From Formosa agariphila KMM 3901 (GTDB lineage: Bacteria; Bacteroidota; Bacteroidia; Flavobacteriales; Flavobacteriaceae): a stretch of 64,000 nucleotides of DNA. Within the stretch, counting starts at the first letter, position 1. Each line of letters starts with the position of its first letter. The notes below the pieces were generated by a model. It had not been told where the DNA came from and made no database searches. It saw only the letters and a program-made list of their open reading frames with translations. The stretch covers positions 1,957,351 to 2,021,350 of the forward strand of contig NZ_HG315671.1 in assembly GCF_000723205.1 (NCBI RefSeq), written 5' to 3'. The translations under genes and the position numbers were made by a program. Positions 1-9,423 of this stretch are shown here, in pieces.

Positions 1-1038
1 CATGATGTTAATTCCCTCACGTTCTGCAATTTCTTGTAAATATTCAGCTTTTTTATTACCATCAACAATATCGCCAAGATAGCCTCCGGTAAGCTTTCCG
101 TCTTTAATTTCTAATTGATTAGCATACACATAATCAATACCTAATTCTTTTTGTAAATAATGTCCGAAATAAGTAAACCCACCCGATAAAATAGCCGTTT
201 TAAATCCGTATTTTTTTAGTGTATTAATAAGACGTCTTGCACCTTTAGTAATTGGTAAATTTACAGCAACTTGTTGTAACACCTCTTCGCTTAATCCTTC
301 TAAAAGTTTCATTCGTTTTTTGAAACTTTCATTAAAATCGATTTCTCCTTGCATAGCAGATTCTGTAATGGCTTTAACTTCTGCACCAACACCTGCTAAT
401 TCTGCTAGCTCGTCGATGACTTCTGTTTGAATTAAAGTCGAATCCATATCAAAACACACTAAACGTCTATTACGTCTATATATATTGTCTTCTTGAAAAG
501 CGATATCGACATCTAACTTTCTAGAGATTTCCATAAACTTTTCAGTGAATTCCGATTTATTTTCAATTTTACCACGAATGGATAATTGAATTGAAGCTCT
601 AGGATACTCTTCTTCTTTTACTAATGATAAGCGTCCCGTAAGACGTTTAATAGCGTCTATGTTTAAATTCTTATCTGAAATGATTTTAGTGACTTCAGAA
701 ATTTGCTCAGCAGCTAATTTTTCACCTAAAATGGTAATGATATAGCGATTTTTTCCTTGAAGTGTTACCCAGTTTTCATAGTCGTCTAAAGTAATTGGTG
801 TAAACTTAGCATTGATTCCAAGTTCATACGATTTAAACAACAAATCCTTTAAAACTGAAGCCGATTTTTTCTTTGTCTTAACCTCAAACATGATACCTAA
901 AGAAAGTGTATCGTGAATATTTGCTTGTCCAATATCTAAAACTTTGGCGCCATACTCTGCTAAAACACCAGTTAAACTTGACGTTAATCCTGGTTTATCT
1001 TGTCCCGAAATGTTTAATAAGAAAATCTCCTTACCCAT
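1..1038 (-). CDS. serB: Phosphoserine phosphatase SerB, 3' end cut by window edge
   Basis: The frame is open from an ATG at 1038 to base 1, giving about 346 codons, so roughly the last 60 residues of a flavobacterial SerB lie outside the window. The N-terminal ~180 residues look like two ACT-type regulatory domains (the start reads MGKEIFLLNISGQDKPG). The HAD catalytic motif CFDMDSTL follows near residue 196, with the nucleophile and acid/base Asp pair. The SGGF motif is near 283 and a GDIVDGNKK segment near 325. The enzyme hydrolyses O-phosphoserine to serine, the last step of serine synthesis, in the cytoplasm. The ACT domains suggest amino-acid feedback. The identification is secure; only the C-terminus is unseen. 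Confidence 0.93.
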   Translation of the reverse strand, partial: MGKEIFLLNISGQDKPGLTSSLTGVLAEYGAKVLDIGQANIHDTLSLGIMFEVKTKKKSASVLKDLLFKSYELGINAKFTPITLDDYENWVTLQGKNRYIITILGEKLAAEQISEVTKIISDKNLNIDAIKRLTGRLSLVKEEEYPRASIQLSIRGKIENKSEFTEKFMEISRKLDVDIAFQEDNIYRRNRRLVCFDMDSTLIQTEVIDELAELAGVGAEVKAITESAMQGEIDFNESFKKRMKLLEGLSEEVLQQVAVNLPITKGARRLINTLKKYGFKTAILSGGFTYFGHYLQKELGIDYVYANQLEIKDGKLTGGYLGDIVDGNKKAEYLQEIAEREGINIM

Positions 1039-1162
1039 AATCGTTTTTGGTTTTTAAATTGAAAAAATTAAAGGCCTATTTGGTATAATGGCCTTGTTAA
1101 TGATTAGTATATGTGTGTTGAAAGTCATATTGGTAATATCTTCTTAAATCGTAGAATACCGT

Positions 1163-1648
1163 TTATTTAAGAAATCGATTATGCCAACTGTCGCTAGCAG
1201 GTACTTCCCAGTTTTCGTTATATTCGGCGATATTAGTCACTAAATTATTAAAAACTATCGTGTTTTTAGATACTGCCTTATCTTTTGCCATTTTTCTGAA
1301 TTCGGTTAACGTTTTATACGCCACAAATTCACCTTGTTTATAAGACACGTTCATCTTGTCTAATAAATCTACATTATAATCTTTTTCTAATTGTTGAATA
1401 AAATGTACCGAGGCATCTACCGAGCAACCTGTAGCATTATTCACTTCTTGATTTAAACCTAATACAATAAAACGTTTGTATTTAATCTCGTATCCAGCAC
1501 TTAAATCTGCACCATGAGCGGTCCAATTTTCAATAAAGACATCTATTTTAGATTTTATTTCTTCTAATTCTTGATCATTAAAAGAACGATTGGCTTGATA
1601 AATCCAAACTTTCGAAGTTTCGGGTAATGTATTAAAATCTACTAACAT
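1163..1648 (-). CDS. Conserved Bacteroidota protein of unknown function (161 aa)
   Basis: This is a soluble 161-aa protein with no signal peptide, no membrane segment and no Walker motif. Homologues in Flavobacteriia are often labelled 'ABC transporter ATPase', but nothing in this sequence supports ATP binding. The protein is acidic and Asn/Lys-rich, and Trp residues near both ends (VWIYQANR, NWEVPASDSW) look conserved. It follows the two Fe-S proteins on the same strand, 58 bp after the CCG-domain gene, and is probably their operon partner. Function unknown. Confidence 0.8.
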   Translation of the reverse strand: MLVDFNTLPETSKVWIYQANRSFNDQELEEIKSKIDVFIENWTAHGADLSAGYEIKYKRFIVLGLNQEVNNATGCSVDASVHFIQQLEKDYNVDLLDKMNVSYKQGEFVAYKTLTEFRKMAKDKAVSKNTIVFNNLVTNIAEYNENWEVPASDSWHNRFLK

Positions 1649-1706
1649 CTTTGTATTGTCTGTTTTTTAATCTATATAATATATTTCAGAATTCAGAATT
1701 GAATTC

Positions 1707-2498
1707 TTATAAATCTTGAGCGTTTGCTATCAGTTCGGCGATATCCATAACTTCTACTTCGGCTTCTTTATCTTTGGCTTTAACACCATCCGTCATCATG
1801 GTATTGCAAAACGGACAACCAGCTGCGATAATATCTGGTTTAACTTCTATGGCTTGTTCCGTACGCTCTACATTGACTTCTTTATCACCTTTTTCGGCAT
1901 CTTTAAACATTTGAGCGCCACCAGCACCACAACAAAGCCCTTTACTTTTACAGTTCTTCATTTCGACCAATTCGGCTTCTAACTTCTGAATTAAATCGCG
2001 AGGCGCTTCGTAAACATTATTGGCGCGCCCTAAATAACAAGGGTCGTGAAACGTTATACGTTTGCCTTTATATTGTCCACCTTCAATCGTTAGTTTCCCC
2101 TCGTCTAATAACGATTTTAAAAACTGTGTATGGTGCATTACTTCGTAATTACCACCTAATTGAGGATACTCGTTTTTAATGGTGTTAAAGCAGTGCGGAC
2201 AAGCTGTTACAATTTTTTTAACTTCGTAAGCATTTAGTACTTCTATATTAGTAACCGCTTGCATTTGAAATAAAAACTCATTCCCTGCACGCTTTGCGGG
2301 ATCACCAGTACAACTTTCTTCTGTACCTAAAACCGCGAAATCGACATTCGCTTTGTTTAATAATTTAACAAATGCTTTTGTTATTTTTTTTGCTCTATCA
2401 TCAAAACTTCCAGCACAACCAACCCAAAATAAAACGTCGGGTTGTTTTCCTTGAGCCATATATTCGGCCATTGTTGGCACTTTTATTTGTTCGCTCAT
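1707..2498 (-). CDS. (Fe-S)-binding protein with two CCG domains (HdrB/GlpC-like)
   Basis: The protein is 263 aa, soluble, and has two cysteine-rich CCG-type domains. The first has Cys in FWVGCAGS, ESCTGD and TACPHCFNT. The second has HDPCYLGR, GLCCGAGGAQMF and GCPFCNTMM. This pattern is that of heterodisulfide-reductase subunit B and of the iron-sulfur subunits of glycolate and glycerol-3-phosphate oxidases, which pass electrons to or from a partner flavoprotein or quinone. It lies 49 bp downstream of a membrane Fe-S protein with two 4Fe-4S motifs, so the two probably form one electron-transfer complex at the inner membrane. The electron donor is not identifiable from the window. Confidence 0.88.
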   Translation of the reverse strand: MSEQIKVPTMAEYMAQGKQPDVLFWVGCAGSFDDRAKKITKAFVKLLNKANVDFAVLGTEESCTGDPAKRAGNEFLFQMQAVTNIEVLNAYEVKKIVTACPHCFNTIKNEYPQLGGNYEVMHHTQFLKSLLDEGKLTIEGGQYKGKRITFHDPCYLGRANNVYEAPRDLIQKLEAELVEMKNCKSKGLCCGAGGAQMFKDAEKGDKEVNVERTEQAIEVKPDIIAAGCPFCNTMMTDGVKAKDKEAEVEVMDIAELIANAQDL

Positions 2499-2547
2499 TC
2501 TCTCTATTTTGATTTATTATTTTTATAAATTTTAAGCATATTAAAAC

Positions 2548-3855
2548 CTATTCGTCTTTCCAATTTAAACGATCCATTTGGTTGTAAGGCCAAGGCGCAC
2601 CGTTATTTTCTATATTTGTCATCATATTATTTAGTTCTGCAGGAGCAGCAGACTGTTCCATAACTAAATAACGTCTCATATCTATAATTATAGATAGCGG
2701 GTCTATACTCACAGGGCAAGCTTCTACACAAGCATTACATGAGGTACACGCCCAAAGTTCTTCGTTTGTAATGTAATCACCTAATAACTGCTTACCATCG
2801 TCGTTAAACACTCCATTATTTGCATCTATATTTTTACCAACTTCCTCTAAACGGTCTCTGGTATCCATCATGATTTTACGAGGCGACAATTTTTTTCCTG
2901 TTTGATTTGCAGGACACTCGCTAGTACATCGTCCACATTCGGTACATGTATAGGCATTTAGCAATTGTACCCAATTTAAATCCTGTACATCGCTAGCACC
3001 AAACTTAGCAACTTCTTCTTCGAAAGCATCTTCTGCAGGTGCTGCAAATGGATCGGCATTAGGATCCATCATCATCATCACTTCTGTAGTTACAGCTTCA
3101 AGATTATCTAACTGACCTTTAGGCCTAACTTTTCCGTAATATGTATTAGGGAATGCTAATAGAATATGTAAATGCTTTGAATAATATAGGTAGTTTAAGA
3201 AACATAATATTCCAATAATATGCAACCACCAAGCTCCTCTTTCAATAAGATGTAAAGTGCTTTCTGAAAAATTACTAAATAAAGGTGCAATGTATTGACT
3301 GATTACATTTCCGTTATTCATCTCTTGAAAATGAACATCTGTAGCATTCATAATTAAAAACAATACCATTAATACCATTTCGATATATAAAATGATATTT
3401 CCATCACTTTTTGGCCAACCTTTCATTTCTGATTTCCAAAATCTTTGAAGTTTAATTACATTTCTTCTAATCCAAAATATAATAACAGAAACAAAAACTA
3501 AAAATGCTAAAATCTCGAAAGTCCCAATTAAAACACCATACAAACTTCCTATTCCAGAGAAGATTCTGTGTGTTCCAAAAAGACCATCAATAATAATTTC
3601 TAAGACTTCAATATTTATAATAATAAATCCTACATATACAACAATGTGCAGTATACCTGCAATTGGTCGCTGTACCATTTTACTTTGCCCAAGTGCAATT
3701 CTGGTCATGTTTTTCCAACGTATAGCGGTATTATCACTCACGTCGACATCTTTACCGAGTTTTATATTGCGAACTAATTTTTTTACATTTCTAGCAAAGT
3801 AACCGATTCCGGCAACTAAAAGTATTGCAAATATTATGTTAGGAATTATATTCAT
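2548..3855 (-). CDS. Membrane-bound 4Fe-4S oxidoreductase (HdrC/NarI-like)
   Basis: The protein is 435 aa. The first ~240 residues hold about five hydrophobic segments (for example the N-terminal IIFAILLVAG stretch and a segment near residue 165), resembling a NarI-like cytochrome b domain. The C-terminal part has two ferredoxin-type cluster motifs, CTECGRCTSECP near 303 and CTSCNACVEACP near 367. The most likely role is transfer of electrons between the quinone pool and the CCG protein encoded next to it. It sits 3 bp downstream of the MCE-protein gene (stop of that gene at 3859), so the whole minus-strand block from the amidase onward may be one transcript. The physiological substrate is unknown; an ETF-quinone role is a guess. 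Confidence 0.87.
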   Translation of the reverse strand: MNIIPNIIFAILLVAGIGYFARNVKKLVRNIKLGKDVDVSDNTAIRWKNMTRIALGQSKMVQRPIAGILHIVVYVGFIIINIEVLEIIIDGLFGTHRIFSGIGSLYGVLIGTFEILAFLVFVSVIIFWIRRNVIKLQRFWKSEMKGWPKSDGNIILYIEMVLMVLFLIMNATDVHFQEMNNGNVISQYIAPLFSNFSESTLHLIERGAWWLHIIGILCFLNYLYYSKHLHILLAFPNTYYGKVRPKGQLDNLEAVTTEVMMMMDPNADPFAAPAEDAFEEEVAKFGASDVQDLNWVQLLNAYTCTECGRCTSECPANQTGKKLSPRKIMMDTRDRLEEVGKNIDANNGVFNDDGKQLLGDYITNEELWACTSCNACVEACPVSIDPLSIIIDMRRYLVMEQSAAPAELNNMMTNIENNGAPWPYNQMDRLNWKDE

Positions 3856-3858
3856 ATT

Positions 3859-4848
3859 CTAGTTAGTTGTTGTGTCCTGTAAGTCTACATTTAAACCATT
3901 ATCGTCGACTTGATTCTCTTCTGCATCAAAATCATTTGGTTTTTTTCCGAATAATGAAAAATGTACATAACGTTTCGGGTTTAATTTCATATCCTGAAGC
4001 AATTGCTCTAATTGAAGTGATGCGCCCTCTAAATTAGTATATAATTTATCGTCTGTTAATAATTTTCCTAGAGAACCTTCACCATTATTAACATCTGCTA
4101 ATACCCCATTAAAGCTTTCTAATGATTGCTCTAAATTAGACACAACAGCAGAGAAATTTGTAGCTGCTAACGAATCTGATATTTTAGAAATGTTTGTAGA
4201 TGCATTACTAAAATTAGATAAGGTTGTGTTTAAATTCTCCTTATTATCTTCTATTACGCCGTTTAAACTGTTAGACGTTTTTTGAAAAGACGAAATGGTT
4301 TGATCTAAAGATGTAATTGCATTTTTTAAACTTGCTTTAGTCTCTTCATCAAAAATACTATTTATATTTAGCATTAAAGAATCTGCATTATGCGTTAACG
4401 ATTCTATTTTTTCTTGCAAAGGCGCTAATTTTTCGCCAACAATATCTGTTAGTCCAGATTTTCTAGCAGCCAATAAATAATCGTTGTCTTTTGCTATTTC
4501 TGCATTATCTAGAGCAGGTACTATAGAAACGGCTTTTCCACCAATTAAACTGGTGTCGTATAATTCGGCTTTACTGTTTTTTGAAAACGTATACTCGTTA
4601 TTAATTATAAGTGTTACTAATAATTTAGCGTCTTCTTGTAAAGTGATTTCTTTTACATTACCCACCTGTAAGCCGCTTATGGTTACGGGGGTAGATGGTG
4701 TTAAACCTTCAACATTTTCGTAAACCACGTAGAATGTTCTAGAAGATGAAAATAAATTTTCTCCTTTAAGAAAATTGATTCCGAATATTAAAAATATAAT
4801 CCCAACAATAACTAGGATTGCGGTTTTGACTTCTCTTGATATCTTCAA
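3859..4848 (-). CDS. MlaD family (MCE domain) lipid-transport protein
   Basis: The protein is 329 aa with one N-terminal membrane anchor (about residues 8-26). An MCE domain follows (about 38-115) with the characteristic GLTPSTPVTISGLQVG and SLIGGKAVSI segments. The rest (about 130-300) is a long Ser/Asn-rich helical region like the coiled-coil tail that lengthens MCE tunnels. MCE proteins form hexameric rings that move phospholipids between inner and outer membranes. The matching permease and ATPase genes (mlaE/mlaF) are not in this window. The gene lies between an amidase and the Fe-S genes and next to divergent lptD, a neighbourhood consistent with envelope biogenesis. Confidence 0.92.
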   Translation of the reverse strand: MKISREVKTAILVIVGIIFLIFGINFLKGENLFSSSRTFYVVYENVEGLTPSTPVTISGLQVGNVKEITLQEDAKLLVTLIINNEYTFSKNSKAELYDTSLIGGKAVSIVPALDNAEIAKDNDYLLAARKSGLTDIVGEKLAPLQEKIESLTHNADSLMLNINSIFDEETKASLKNAITSLDQTISSFQKTSNSLNGVIEDNKENLNTTLSNFSNASTNISKISDSLAATNFSAVVSNLEQSLESFNGVLADVNNGEGSLGKLLTDDKLYTNLEGASLQLEQLLQDMKLNPKRYVHFSLFGKKPNDFDAEENQVDDNGLNVDLQDTTTN

Positions 4849-4901
4849 AGTAATGAATTTAGTTTATAAACAAAATTAGAAATAATAAAGTTAGAATACA
4901 C

Positions 4902-6041
4902 TTAATTTGATGTAGTTTTTAGCACTTTATCCAAATGAATTTGTGCTCCATCGCGAAAAGCTACGATAAAACTTGTGTCGAATCCTTTTGCTTTTGCTTG
5001 TAATAACAGGCTTTGTACTTCAGAATAATTAGATGTTGCTCCGTAGTAATATTTATAGATTTTCCCTACTTGATCTCTAGATACTGGACTTAATCCGTTA
5101 AAATTAAAAGGTTTTGTTTCTAGTTTCTTGGAACTTGCCGCAATTTGAATTTTAAATTCAACATCTGCATACACATCAGGATTATTAGTTTCATCTTCAA
5201 GATCATCCTCTTCATCTGTTATTATAGCTTGTACCCGAGCTGTACCAAGATTTTCACCAACATTTAAATCTAAAGATGTTTTATATTCTAAAATAGCGTC
5301 TTTTATTGCCGAAGAAATTTCTGTTTGTCCTTTGTTAGAGTTTAAGTAACGTCCTTCTTCTGTATTAGTAATAAACCCCGTTTCAATTAAAACACTTGGC
5401 ATATAAGTATTATGCATAACCCATAAACTGGCTTGTTTAACACCACGGCTTTTACGTTTTAATTTGTTCGCAAAATTATTTTCAATCATTCCCGCAAGCA
5501 TGATACTATAATCAATATAGTCTTCTTGCATTAATGTTAATCCGATTAACGATTCTGGAGCATTAGGATTAAACCCGTCGTAATGTGTCTCGTAATCGTC
5601 CTCTAAAAGAATTACTTCGTTTTCCAGTTTTGCAACATCAAAATTACGCTTGGTATTTGCAACCCCTACCACATAGGTTTCGGTTCCTGAAGCTTGTGAG
5701 TGGTGAGCATTACAATGTACCGATACAAACAAATCGGCATCTGCCTCGTTTGCTATTTTAGCACGCCCCCTTAACGTAACAAAGACATCTGTTTTACGCG
5801 TGTAAATTACTTTTATGTCTTTATTCTTTTCTAGTTCAGCTCCAATTTTTAAAACTATTTTTAAAGCAACTTCTTTTTCGGTAAAACCAAATTTTGTAGG
5901 TTTTCCGGGGTCATGACCACCATGACCAGCATCTAATACAACAACAAATTTACTCGTACTGAGTGGCTTATCATTGGTAAAAGAGGTTAGTAAAATTATT
6001 GAGATAAAAGAAAAGTAAATTAATATAGGTTTAGATTTCAT
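4902..6041 (-). CDS. N-acetylmuramoyl-L-alanine amidase (Amidase_3)
   Basis: The protein is 379 aa. An N-terminal hydrophobic segment (about 5-22) gives export to the periplasm. The zinc amidase domain spans about residues 30-250: the first metal His is in LDAGHGGHDPG, a metal Glu in FTEKEVALKI, a second His in FVSVHCNAH, and the catalytic Glu in VLIETGFITN. About 130 residues follow, including an Ile/Tyr-rich tail with a possible SPOR-like peptidoglycan-binding fold (not certain). The enzyme cleaves the amide between MurNAc and the stem peptide, typically at cell division. It is transcribed away from lptD. Confidence 0.94.
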   Translation of the reverse strand: MKSKPILIYFSFISIILLTSFTNDKPLSTSKFVVVLDAGHGGHDPGKPTKFGFTEKEVALKIVLKIGAELEKNKDIKVIYTRKTDVFVTLRGRAKIANEADADLFVSVHCNAHHSQASGTETYVVGVANTKRNFDVAKLENEVILLEDDYETHYDGFNPNAPESLIGLTLMQEDYIDYSIMLAGMIENNFANKLKRKSRGVKQASLWVMHNTYMPSVLIETGFITNTEEGRYLNSNKGQTEISSAIKDAILEYKTSLDLNVGENLGTARVQAIITDEEDDLEDETNNPDVYADVEFKIQIAASSKKLETKPFNFNGLSPVSRDQVGKIYKYYYGATSNYSEVQSLLLQAKAKGFDTSFIVAFRDGAQIHLDKVLKTTSN

Positions 6042-6116
6042 ATAGACTATAACACTTAAGGCCTCGGATTATTATTAAAATTTAGTGAATATTAATCAAT
6101 CACAAAAAAATATATG

Positions 6117-6124
6117 TAATTTTG
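6117..6124 (+). promoter_or_regulatory. Bacteroidota -7 promoter element for lptD
   Basis: The sequence TAATTTTG matches the Bacteroidota -7 consensus TAnnTTTG. It lies 49 bp before the TTG at 6173 and overlaps the more upstream TTG at 6122. Transcription should begin near 6128-6130, which excludes 6122 as the start codon if this site is used. No clear -33 TTG was seen. Confidence 0.5.
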
Positions 6125-6172
6125 GCGGATCATACACTAAAATATTACTTTACAAAAATACATTTAAAAGCA

Positions 6173-8899
6173 TTGCGTACAAACTACTTTCAAATACTTT
6201 TAACTTTAAGTTTTACAGTGCTTATCAACACGACTGTCTTCTCTCAAGATATACCTAAAGTCACTAAAGTCGCGATACCAGCTACACAAGGCCTGCCTAC
6301 ATATAGCCCAGAAATTACTGTAGACAGTTTAGCGATTAAAGAAATTTCAGAATCTGTACACGATACAATTAGACTTGATAGTGTAAAGCTTAAAAAAGAG
6401 TTCTTAACGGACATAGTTAAATATAACGCTAAAGACTACACGTCTTTTAATAGACTTGAGCAGAAATTATATTTATATAATGAAGCCGAAGTGGATTATC
6501 AAGACATGAATATTAAAGCAGGAGTCATTGTTATAGACTACACTAAAAATGAAGTTTACGCTGGACGAATAAAAGATTCTACAGGGACTTTAACTCAGAA
6601 ACCTGTATTTACTCAAGGCGCAAGTGTGGTAGAACCCGATTCTATTCGATTTAATTTTGATACCCAAAAAGCTTTAATTTTTAATTCCAAAACGGAACAA
6701 AGCGGATTTAATATTATTGCACCCATTGTAAAAAAGGAAAATGATTCTGTTGTTTTTATGGCAAAAGCCCGTTTTACAACTTCAGAAAATACCGAAGACC
6801 CCGATTATTATTTTAAAGCAAGTAAGATAAAATTTGTACCTGGTAAAAAGATTGTTGTAGGCCCTACACATATGGTTATTGCAAATGTGCCTACTCCTAT
6901 CGCCGTACCTTTTGGATTCTTTCCTTTAACAGACACTCAAACTTCTGGAATTATTATTCCAACGTTTGGAGAAGATAGTACTCGTGGTTATTTTTTACAA
7001 AATGCAGGATATTATTTTGCCATTAGTGACTACGTAGACTTAGCCGTTTTAGCAGATTATTACACTAACGGAAGTTATGGTTTTAGAGCCGAAAGCAATT
7101 ATGCGGTTAATTATAAGTTTAGAGGAAACGCCGCTTTTAGATACGAAAGTTTAATAAACAGTGAAAAAGGATTTCCAGATTATTCTAAATCTACAGTTTA
7201 TAATATCCGTTGGTCGCATAGCCAAGATTCTAAATCGAATCCTAATTCTAGTTTTTCTGCATCGGTAAACCTAGGTAGTAGTTCTTACTATCAACAATCT
7301 GTTAATCAAATCAATACAGGTAACTTCTTAAACAATACCTTATCATCATCTGTATCGTATTCAAAATCGTTTCCTGGAGAACCACAAGTAAATTTAAGTG
7401 TTACAGCAACGCACTCACAAAACACACAAACCGAACAAATAAACATGACTTTACCAACCTTTCAAGGAAGTGTAGGTAGAATATTTCCATTTGCTCCAAA
7501 GACGGGAACTAAGAAAGGAATTATTCATAATGTGAATTTACAATATTCAGTACGTGCAGAAAATCAAATACAAACTACAGACTCTTTATTCTTTAAACCA
7601 CAAATGTTTGAAGATGCTCGAGCTGGAGTTCAACATAGCATTCCGCTTAGTACAAACTTTAAATTGTTTAAGCACTTAAGTGTAACTGCAGGAACTAGTT
7701 TTCAAGAAAACTGGACATTTAAAACTATAGATCGTTATTACGACCAAGATTTAGATGAAGTTATAACAGAAACGGTAAATGGTTTCGACGCCTTTAGAAC
7801 CTATAATTTCAGTACTAGTATAGGAACAACTATTTATGGTATGTTCGACTTTAAGCGCGAGGGTAAGGATCCAAAAATTCAAGCCATTAGACATGTTATG
7901 AGGCCTTCTGTAAGCTATAATATTAATCCTTCTTTTGATCAATATTACGACACTTATGAAGTAATTTCTGCAGATGGAACCACTCAAGACACATACTCTA
8001 GGTTTGAGGAAACTCTTTTTGGATCGCCTAACCAAACCTTTTCATCGTCTGTAGGAATGTCGCTTTCTAATAACTTTGAAGCGAAAGTTAAAGACCGTGA
8101 TAGTACCGCAACCGAAGCTAAAAAAGTTACAATACTTAACAACTTAAACTTCTCGACGTCTTATAATATTGCGGGAGATTCTTTACAATGGAGTCCGGTT
8201 CGTGTTTCTGGTGGTACACAAATCTTAAACAACAAAATGAACATTAATTTTGGGGCAACTTTAGATCCATATGCACTGGATAACAATAACAATAAAATTG
8301 ATGTATATAACATTAACAATAATGGTAGTTTATTTAGATTAACTAGTGCAAACATGACGTTAAGCTATTCTTTATCAAGTAAAATGTTTGGTAGTAAAGC
8401 AGAAAGAGACAAAGAAGAAGAACGTGGTATTGAGGAAAACTTACGTGGAGGTGGACGTGATGATGATTTATTTGGAGTTGGACAAGATTTCTCTGATCAA
8501 AGTTTCTTTGATAATGATAAAGATGAAGACGATGAAGAAAAAAAGGACAATGAATTTTATAAATTTAAAATTCCCTGGACAGTTAACTTAGCGTATGCTG
8601 TTAATTATTCGAATACCCAGCGTCAAAACGAGATTTCATCACATTCTTTAATGTTCTCTGGAGATGTAACCCTTTCGCCACGTTGGAGTGTTGGTGCATC
8701 ATCTGGTTACGACTTTAAAGATATGGGATTCACTTATACACAATTGCGTTTAGAACGTGATTTAGAAAGTTGGAGAATGAATTTTAGTTGGGTACCTTTT
8801 AGCTCTAGAAAATCTTGGTACTTCTTTATAGGAATTAAATCAAGTATCTTAAGCGATCTTAAATACGATAAACGTTTACAACCCGATCAACAACTTTAA
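6173..8899 (+). CDS. lptD: LPS-assembly protein LptD
   Basis: This is the outer-membrane translocon that inserts lipopolysaccharide into the outer leaflet. The frame is open from a TTG at 6122 (925 aa). I prefer the TTG at 6173 (908 aa) because it gives a normal signal peptide (RTNYFQILLTLSF...VFSQD) and lies after a probable promoter. The N-terminal ~200 residues are the periplasmic OstA/LptA-like jellyroll (for example YNEAEVDYQDMNIKAG). The rest is a large barrel rich in alternating aromatic strands. The segment GFFPLTDTQTSGIIIPTFGE is typical of Bacteroidota LptD. A very acidic Asp/Glu-rich stretch sits near residues 760-810, probably an extra loop. ridA follows 10 bp later and is probably co-transcribed. 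Confidence 0.92.
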   Translation: MRTNYFQILLTLSFTVLINTTVFSQDIPKVTKVAIPATQGLPTYSPEITVDSLAIKEISESVHDTIRLDSVKLKKEFLTDIVKYNAKDYTSFNRLEQKLYLYNEAEVDYQDMNIKAGVIVIDYTKNEVYAGRIKDSTGTLTQKPVFTQGASVVEPDSIRFNFDTQKALIFNSKTEQSGFNIIAPIVKKENDSVVFMAKARFTTSENTEDPDYYFKASKIKFVPGKKIVVGPTHMVIANVPTPIAVPFGFFPLTDTQTSGIIIPTFGEDSTRGYFLQNAGYYFAISDYVDLAVLADYYTNGSYGFRAESNYAVNYKFRGNAAFRYESLINSEKGFPDYSKSTVYNIRWSHSQDSKSNPNSSFSASVNLGSSSYYQQSVNQINTGNFLNNTLSSSVSYSKSFPGEPQVNLSVTATHSQNTQTEQINMTLPTFQGSVGRIFPFAPKTGTKKGIIHNVNLQYSVRAENQIQTTDSLFFKPQMFEDARAGVQHSIPLSTNFKLFKHLSVTAGTSFQENWTFKTIDRYYDQDLDEVITETVNGFDAFRTYNFSTSIGTTIYGMFDFKREGKDPKIQAIRHVMRPSVSYNINPSFDQYYDTYEVISADGTTQDTYSRFEETLFGSPNQTFSSSVGMSLSNNFEAKVKDRDSTATEAKKVTILNNLNFSTSYNIAGDSLQWSPVRVSGGTQILNNKMNINFGATLDPYALDNNNNKIDVYNINNNGSLFRLTSANMTLSYSLSSKMFGSKAERDKEEERGIEENLRGGGRDDDLFGVGQDFSDQSFFDNDKDEDDEEKKDNEFYKFKIPWTVNLAYAVNYSNTQRQNEISSHSLMFSGDVTLSPRWSVGASSGYDFKDMGFTYTQLRLERDLESWRMNFSWVPFSSRKSWYFFIGIKSSILSDLKYDKRLQPDQQL

Positions 8900-8909
8900 T
8901 ATTATAGAT

Positions 8910-9290
8910 ATGAAAACAATAATTACAACACCTAATGCGCCTGCTCCTATTGGACCTTACAATCAGGCTGTTTTAAAGAATGGTATGTTATATGCTTCAG
9001 GTCAAATAGCAATTAATCCAGAAACTAGCGAATTGGTTTTAGACGACATTAAAACGGAAACCAAGCAAGTTATGGAAAACATAAATGCGATTTTAAAAGA
9101 AGCCAACATGACGTTCGAAGATATTATAAAAACATCTATTTTTATTAGCGACATGCATAACTTTGCCGATATAAATGAAGTATACGGTCAGTATTTCGAT
9201 GAAGCAACAGCACCAGCTAGAGAAACAGTTGAAGTTGCAAATTTACCTAAATTTGTAAATGTTGAAATCAGTTTTATAGCGTCTAAGTAA
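8910..9290 (+). CDS. ridA: RidA family enamine/imine deaminase
   Basis: At 126 aa this is the full family length. The N-terminal TPNAPAPIGPYNQAV and YASGQIAINPET motifs, the C-terminal PARETVEVANLP containing the key Arg, and VEISFIASK all match the YjgF/YER057c/UK114 family. RidA hydrolyses reactive 2-aminoacrylate and related enamines formed by PLP enzymes, protecting PLP-dependent enzymes in the cytoplasm. It starts 10 bp after lptD and is followed by a strong terminator, so it is the last gene of that unit. Confidence 0.95.
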   Translation: MKTIITTPNAPAPIGPYNQAVLKNGMLYASGQIAINPETSELVLDDIKTETKQVMENINAILKEANMTFEDIIKTSIFISDMHNFADINEVYGQYFDEATAPARETVEVANLPKFVNVEISFIASK

Positions 9291-9316
9291 GACGACTATA
9301 GTTTTAATAATTAGGT

Positions 9317-9360
9317 CCCCTTTTAATTAGCAATGTTAATTAAAAGGGGGCTATTTTTTT
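9317..9360 (+). terminator. Rho-independent terminator after ridA
   Basis: A 13-bp perfect stem (CCCCTTTTAATTA with its complement) has a 7-base loop and is followed by CTATTTTTTT. It ends the lptD-ridA unit. Confidence 0.9.
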
Positions 9361-9423
9361 AGAATCCTTTCCCTTTATTAAGACTTAAAAACGTATTTTT
9401 ATAATAACTCAAACCCCTTTACA

